DNA from: an uncultured cyanobacterium
Lineage (GTDB): Bacteria; Cyanobacteriota; Cyanobacteriia; PCC-6307; Cyanobiaceae
DNA: 14,244 bases
Direction of reading: 5' to 3'
Assembly: GCA_903921295.1 (NCBI GenBank)
Contig: CAIXOZ010000182.1
Span: 1 to 14,244 of the forward strand
The notes under the pieces were generated by a model. The model saw only the letters and a program-made list of their open reading frames with translations. It searched no databases and was not told the origin of the DNA. Below are positions 12,934 through 14,244 of the stretch, piece by piece. Numbering within the stretch: the first letter of the stretch is position 1; each line of letters starts with the position of its first letter. The translations under genes were made by a program, and so were the position numbers.

Positions 12934-13680
12934 TCAGAACTGGGCGCGACGCCGCGGCGGGCAGAGCAGACCGTGGGAGGCGTGGAAGTCTTCCTGAACC
13001 TTCCAGGTGAGCTTGCGGGAGATCTGACGCACGATCTGGCGTAGCAGGTGGTCGCCGCTGGACTGCACCAGACCCTCGGGCAGGATCGTGATCATTCCAG
13101 GCAGGCGGATCCAGACCTTGAGGTCGAGCTCCCAGCGGACCATGGTGCAGGCCTCTGCAGGGTCTCCATCGGTTTCCGTGGCCTCCGGCCTGGCTTCCTC
13201 CAGGCGCAGCGAGGCGTTGAAGTCAACGTCATAGAGATCGCTGAGATCGCCCTCACTGGGTTGCCTCGGCACCGTGACGATCCTGTAGACGCCTTCGCTC
13301 TGGGGCAACAGTTCCAGACCGATCGTCGGCTCCACTTCGAAGCCGAAGTTTCCGAAGCGGCCCAGGGTGAGTACGTAGCCCGAGCGGCCAAGGGCTTCCA
13401 CCTTCATCGGTGCGGCACAGCGCCGGAACCAGCCTTCATGCCGGTCGAGGTAACCCGCCACCATGGCGGGCTGGGCCCGCATTTCCATCAGGTCGGCGAA
13501 GGTGCTGCCGTAGCAGCGCACCCGCGGATCGGTGTCGTCGCGCAGTGCAGGCTGGCGGCCGAGGGCCTCGCCGGGATCAGCGGATGGATCGGCATTGGCA
13601 AGGCCTGCGGCCGGACTGCGGCCTTCCAGGGACTGGGCCGCGTCTCGCGAGGAGGTCAGCGGAGACAAGGCCCCGATCAT
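12934..13680 (-). CDS. DUF1997 family protein
   Basis: The 248-residue protein matches the cyanobacterial/plastid DUF1997 family, of unknown function. The conserved part begins near residue 55 (RCYGSTFADLMEM) and includes the segment around WFRRCAAPMKVEALGRSGYV, LGRFGNFGFEVEPTIGLELLP, DLYDVDFNASLRLEE, VRWELDLKVWIRLPG and a C-terminal helix ending in ISRKLTWKVQEDFHASHGL. This alternation of strands with a final amphipathic helix resembles START/SRPBCC-like lipid-binding folds; that is inference only. The first 50 residues or so are low-complexity and probably disordered. ATG at 13680 was chosen; GTG at 13692 and TTG at 13704 (GGGAG ten bases upstream) would add 4 or 8 residues. No membrane span is present. 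The 3' end is convergent with the DUF4079 gene. Confidence 0.82.
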   Translation of the reverse strand: MIGALSPLTSSRDAAQSLEGRSPAAGLANADPSADPGEALGRQPALRDDTDPRVRCYGSTFADLMEMRAQPAMVAGYLDRHEGWFRRCAAPMKVEALGRSGYVLTLGRFGNFGFEVEPTIGLELLPQSEGVYRIVTVPRQPSEGDLSDLYDVDFNASLRLEEARPEATETDGDPAEACTMVRWELDLKVWIRLPGMITILPEGLVQSSGDHLLRQIVRQISRKLTWKVQEDFHASHGLLCPPRRRAQF

Positions 13681-13804
13681 CGAACTGGTCACCGTGCTGG
13701 TCAAAGGACTTGGAACTCCCAGGCGCCCGCACCGGACGTGACGTGACTCAATGTAAAGCTCCGACGGACCCTGATCGGCAGCGGATGTGACAGCGGCCGC
13801 GCCT

Positions 13805-14242
13805 TCAACTGTCGCAGAGGTCGATCAGCCGCTGGATCACATCCTCAACGACCCGATCCGGGGTCGAGGCGCCGGAGGTGATGCCGATGCGAAGGGGCCC
13901 GGTCGGCAGGAAGGGGGCGCTGACGGTGAGCTCGCCGTCGAGCGGCTTGTGTTCGATCGTGTTGTCCGCGTGAATCCGCTCGGGCGTGTCGATGTGGAAG
14001 GAGCGGATGCCCCGGCTCATCGCGATCTCCTGCAGGTGGGTGGTGTTGGAGGAGTTGTAACCGCCGATCACAACCATCAGGTCGAGCGGCTCGTCGACCA
14101 GGGCGAACATGGCGTCCTGCCGCTCCTGGGTGGCGTCGCAGATCGTGTTGAAGGCAAGGAAGTGCTCATTGAGGGCCTGCGGCCCGAAGCGCTCCAGCAT
14201 CGTGCGTTCGAAGAGGCGACCGATCTCCTCGGTTTCGCTCTT
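13805..14242 (-). CDS. ispH: 4-hydroxy-3-methylbut-2-enyl diphosphate reductase, 5' part beyond window
   Basis: IspH makes isopentenyl and dimethylallyl diphosphate in the last step of the MEP pathway, using an iron-sulfur cluster. The frame is open to the right edge of the window, so only the last 145 residues are visible. They include FNTICDATQERQ with the last of the three cluster-binding cysteines, GGYNSSNTTHL (substrate phosphate binding), and ITSGASTPD followed by the closing helix RVVEDVIQRLIDLC. In cyanobacteria the product supplies carotenoids, phytol and quinone tails. The downstream gene on the same strand (DUF1997) starts about 120 bases after the ispH stop, so co-transcription is possible but not shown. 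Confidence 0.95.
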   Translation of the reverse strand, partial: KSETEEIGRLFERTMLERFGPQALNEHFLAFNTICDATQERQDAMFALVDEPLDLMVVIGGYNSSNTTHLQEIAMSRGIRSFHIDTPERIHADNTIEHKPLDGELTVSAPFLPTGPLRIGITSGASTPDRVVEDVIQRLIDLCDS

Positions 14243-14244
14243 GA

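Noticed and set aside
13705..13804. Promoter-like TACATT (complement of 13750-13755) and GTGAC repeats upstream of the DUF1997 gene
   Set aside because: No acceptable -35 box at proper spacing and the repeat is only two units, so I could not support a specific site.
1..14244. Defence island, phage, integron, CRISPR or biosynthetic cluster
   Set aside because: No transposase, integrase, Cas, toxin-antitoxin or nuclease motifs and no repeat arrays were seen; all recognisable genes are core cyanobacterial functions.

Overview
The window looks like chromosomal core sequence from a GC-rich unicellular cyanobacterium of the Synechococcus/Cyanobium type. The evidence is a photosystem II subunit gene (psbK), three families typical of cyanobacteria (DUF3155, DUF1997, DUF4079), a Hik2/CSK-like histidine kinase, and at least two copies of the cyanobacterial HIP1 octamer GCGATCGC (9461-9468 and 12684-12691). 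I see no insertion sequence, prophage, CRISPR array, tRNA or rRNA. Taxonomy below that level cannot be settled from sequence reading alone.

Left part (1-4921). The 3' end of a Gfo/Idh/MocA sugar oxidoreductase runs rightward and meets a very long leftward gene for a GH15/phosphorylase-kinase-alpha-like protein. That gene is divergent from a WecG/TagA/CpsF glycosyltransferase. The first and third genes suggest surface polysaccharide synthesis, and the GH15 protein suggests glucan turnover.

Middle (4922-8340). psbK lies just downstream of tgt (queuosine tRNA modification) on the minus strand and ends at a textbook intrinsic terminator. cobS (last steps of cobamide assembly) is divergent from tgt, and its 3' end overlaps the 3' end of a sensor histidine kinase gene on the other strand.

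Region 8341-9614. A small DUF3155 gene stands alone between two long non-coding stretches of about 445 and 457 bases. Both contain strong inverted repeats, and one of these can hide the ribosome binding site of the DUF3155 gene. This is the most unusual part of the window.

Right part (9615-14244). cutA is followed convergently by an alpha/beta-hydrolase of the carboxylesterase/phospholipase type, which is divergent from purH (the last two steps of IMP synthesis). A terminator hairpin follows purH. Next come a four-helix DUF4079 membrane protein whose histidines are placed like those of a two-heme cytochrome b561, a convergent DUF1997 gene, and the 3' part of ispH (isoprenoid synthesis by the MEP pathway).

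Most genes are housekeeping and the strand changes often, so there are few real operons; tgt-psbK is the clearest co-directional pair. I did not find a convincing new multi-gene system. The best leads are the RNA structures around the DUF3155 gene, the predicted heme sites in the DUF4079 protein, and a pair of competing hairpins after the DUF4079 gene.
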